The position numbers and the translations under genes are program-made. Shown piece after piece: positions 63,253-64,000 of a DNA stretch of 64,000 nt (the stretch's first letter is position 1; every line of letters begins with the position of its first letter). This DNA comes from Sabellastarte sp. h YS-2021 (Eukaryota; Annelida; Polychaeta; Sabellida; Sabellidae). Below the pieces are notes generated by a model. That model saw nothing but the letters and a program-made list of their open reading frames with translations, was not told where the DNA came from and searched no databases. The DNA lies in assembly GCA_964017235.1 (NCBI GenBank), contig OZ024935.1, positions 89,805,052 through 89,869,051 of the forward strand, read 5' to 3'.

Positions 63253-63432
63253 TTACATGTCTGAACACAAATTATTTAACCCGAATATTGCTGTTAAAAT
63301 GGTGTAAAATACATGTAAATCAGCCCAAATGAGTAGTAAATGTTGGTCTATAATTCTGAAATTTGGCAAGAAAATAGTCTGTAACCCACTAAATCTGACT
63401 GCATAGGTTTTAGAATTACATCCAGTATAGCA
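63253..63432 (+). repeat. 180-bp segment, copy 18 (i160A)
   Basis: Follows a c16T monomer. The matching c16T monomer 5,198 bp upstream has no segment; there it sits one monomer further on. A T5 monomer follows. Confidence 0.94.
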
Positions 63433-64000
63433 GTGACTACTGGTGTGGTATATAGGCCCCAGGAGGCCTGTAATTCGCCTTCTGGGGGGTGCCTTAAGAT
63501 TTGCTCATATTTTGACCAATAAGGCAGAAGTGAGGCTGTAAACCATATTTTTGGCGAGAGTGGGCACCACTAAAAGAGAAATAAGTAGTGTATTCATTAA
63601 GAAATACATACCAAGCTCAAAATACATGTATTGGGAGTGCATGTAGCGAGGGTACCATCAACAAGAAAATCAGCTCAAAACACCCCTTAAATGGGTTGGA
63701 TCTGGTTCAGATTTTCACAGGAAACTCAGTTTCCACCATAGAATTAAATTGCATTTGTCTGACAAACTCGAGGGCCATATTTGGAATTTCAGTTTTTCGG
63801 GGTGTGGACCTGGTCTGCCCCCCCTCATGAGGGGTAATTTCAGGTATATCATATTGTGGTCAATCTGGAGCACTTATGGAATTTCAGACATGTTTTGATC
63901 AGAAATGAGGACATTTTAGGCACATTTGGAGCAGTGACTACTGGTGTGGTATATAGGCCCCAGGAGGCCTGTAATTCGCCTTCTGGGGGGTGCCTTAAGA
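63433..64000 (+). repeat. Start of a further HOR, cut by the window edge
   Basis: After the last 180-bp segment come the 28 bases c475-c502, a complete T5 monomer (63,461-63,961) and 39 bases of the next. No array end is seen. Confidence 0.9.

Larger units (their letters stand above)
58737..63432 (+). repeat. 9-monomer HOR, 4,696 bp
   Basis: Monomer 1 (58,765) is T5. Monomer 2 carries c243T (59,508), c343A (59,608), a private c373A (59,638) and c399T. Monomer 3 has c22T (59,789) and the one-base loss near c366 (about 60,133). Monomer 7 has c38T (61,812). Monomer 9 has c16T and the 180-bp segment. Monomers 2-9 copy the stretch at 54,068-58,054. Confidence 0.88.
1..64000 (+). repeat. Satellite DNA array, 502-bp monomer with optional 180-bp segment
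   Basis: The entire window is a head-to-tail array of a 502-bp monomer. Taking c1 at the AGGAGGCCTG word at base 1, complete monomers start at 1, 503, 1,185, 1,687 and so on to 63,461, giving 121 complete copies and a 39-base partial at the right end. Start-to-start spacing is 502 bp (plain), 501 (one T lost), 681 or 682 (180-bp segment present). The bookkeeping closes exactly: 120 steps of 502, plus 18 times 180, minus 21 single-base losses, gives the observed 63,459 bases between the first and last copies. No stretch of unique sequence interrupts it and no copy is inverted. This is the pattern of eukaryotic heterochromatic satellite DNA. The array continues past both window edges, so its true length is unknown. 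Confidence 0.98.

Noticed and set aside
1..64000. CRISPR array
   Set aside because: Repeats are 502 bp and directly adjacent, with no unique spacers and no cas genes.
1..64000. Bacterial origin of the sequence
   Set aside because: There are no coding regions, ribosome-binding sites or operons in 64 kb, and long uniform satellites of this kind are a eukaryotic feature.

Overview
The whole 64,000-base window is one uninterrupted tandem satellite array that runs off both ends. I see no gene, RNA gene, transposon or unique sequence in it. The core monomer is 502 bp (212 G+C in the first copy, about 42%). Numbered c1-c502 with c1 at window base 1, there are 121 complete monomers, all on the + strand in one orientation, plus a 39-base partial at 63,962-64,000. 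All the spacing between copies is explained by three events: an all-or-none 180-bp segment inserted between c474 and c475 (18 copies), a one-base change in a T run at c88-c93 (six T or five T), and a one-base deletion near c366 in two copies. Point variants are few (about 100 noticed by eye over 64 kb), so copies look more than 99% identical.

The setting is almost certainly eukaryotic heterochromatin (centromeric, pericentromeric, subtelomeric or a knob-like block). The reasons are array length, homogeneity, higher-order structure and lack of coding sequence. The lineage cannot be fixed from this window. The 12-bp AATACATGTATT palindrome and other ACATGTA words remind me of marine invertebrate, especially bivalve, repeats, but this is only a weak impression.

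Layout, using the 180-bp segments as punctuation. (1) Bases 1-9,544: a strict 4,194-bp, 8-monomer higher-order repeat (HOR), two full copies and the tail of a third, with its own marker set. (2) 9,545-13,237: a transition block with one recombinant monomer. (3) 13,238-25,177: tetramer (2,187 bp), trimer and heptamer HORs, including a 5,880-bp-offset duplication. (4) 25,178-38,945: 9-, 6-, 6- and 5-monomer HORs; the 5-mer is a one-monomer deletion derivative of the 6-mer. (5) About 36.7-50.5 kb: a head-to-tail duplication of a 6,884-bp segment. (6) 48,519-58,556: the only long stretch (20 monomers, 10.0 kb) lacking the 180-bp segment. (7) About 53.7-63.3 kb: a second duplication with 5,198-bp offset, then the start of a new unit to the window end.

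Nothing here works as a gene set. What can be read is the recombination history of the array. Linked markers (T-run length, presence of the 180-bp segment, c16, c399, c434, c441, i160) show unequal crossovers whose breakpoints can be placed within tens to hundreds of bases. By hand alignment the 180-bp segment seems to be a diverged, partly deleted relative of core c160-c295, so the array may carry two generations of the same satellite family.
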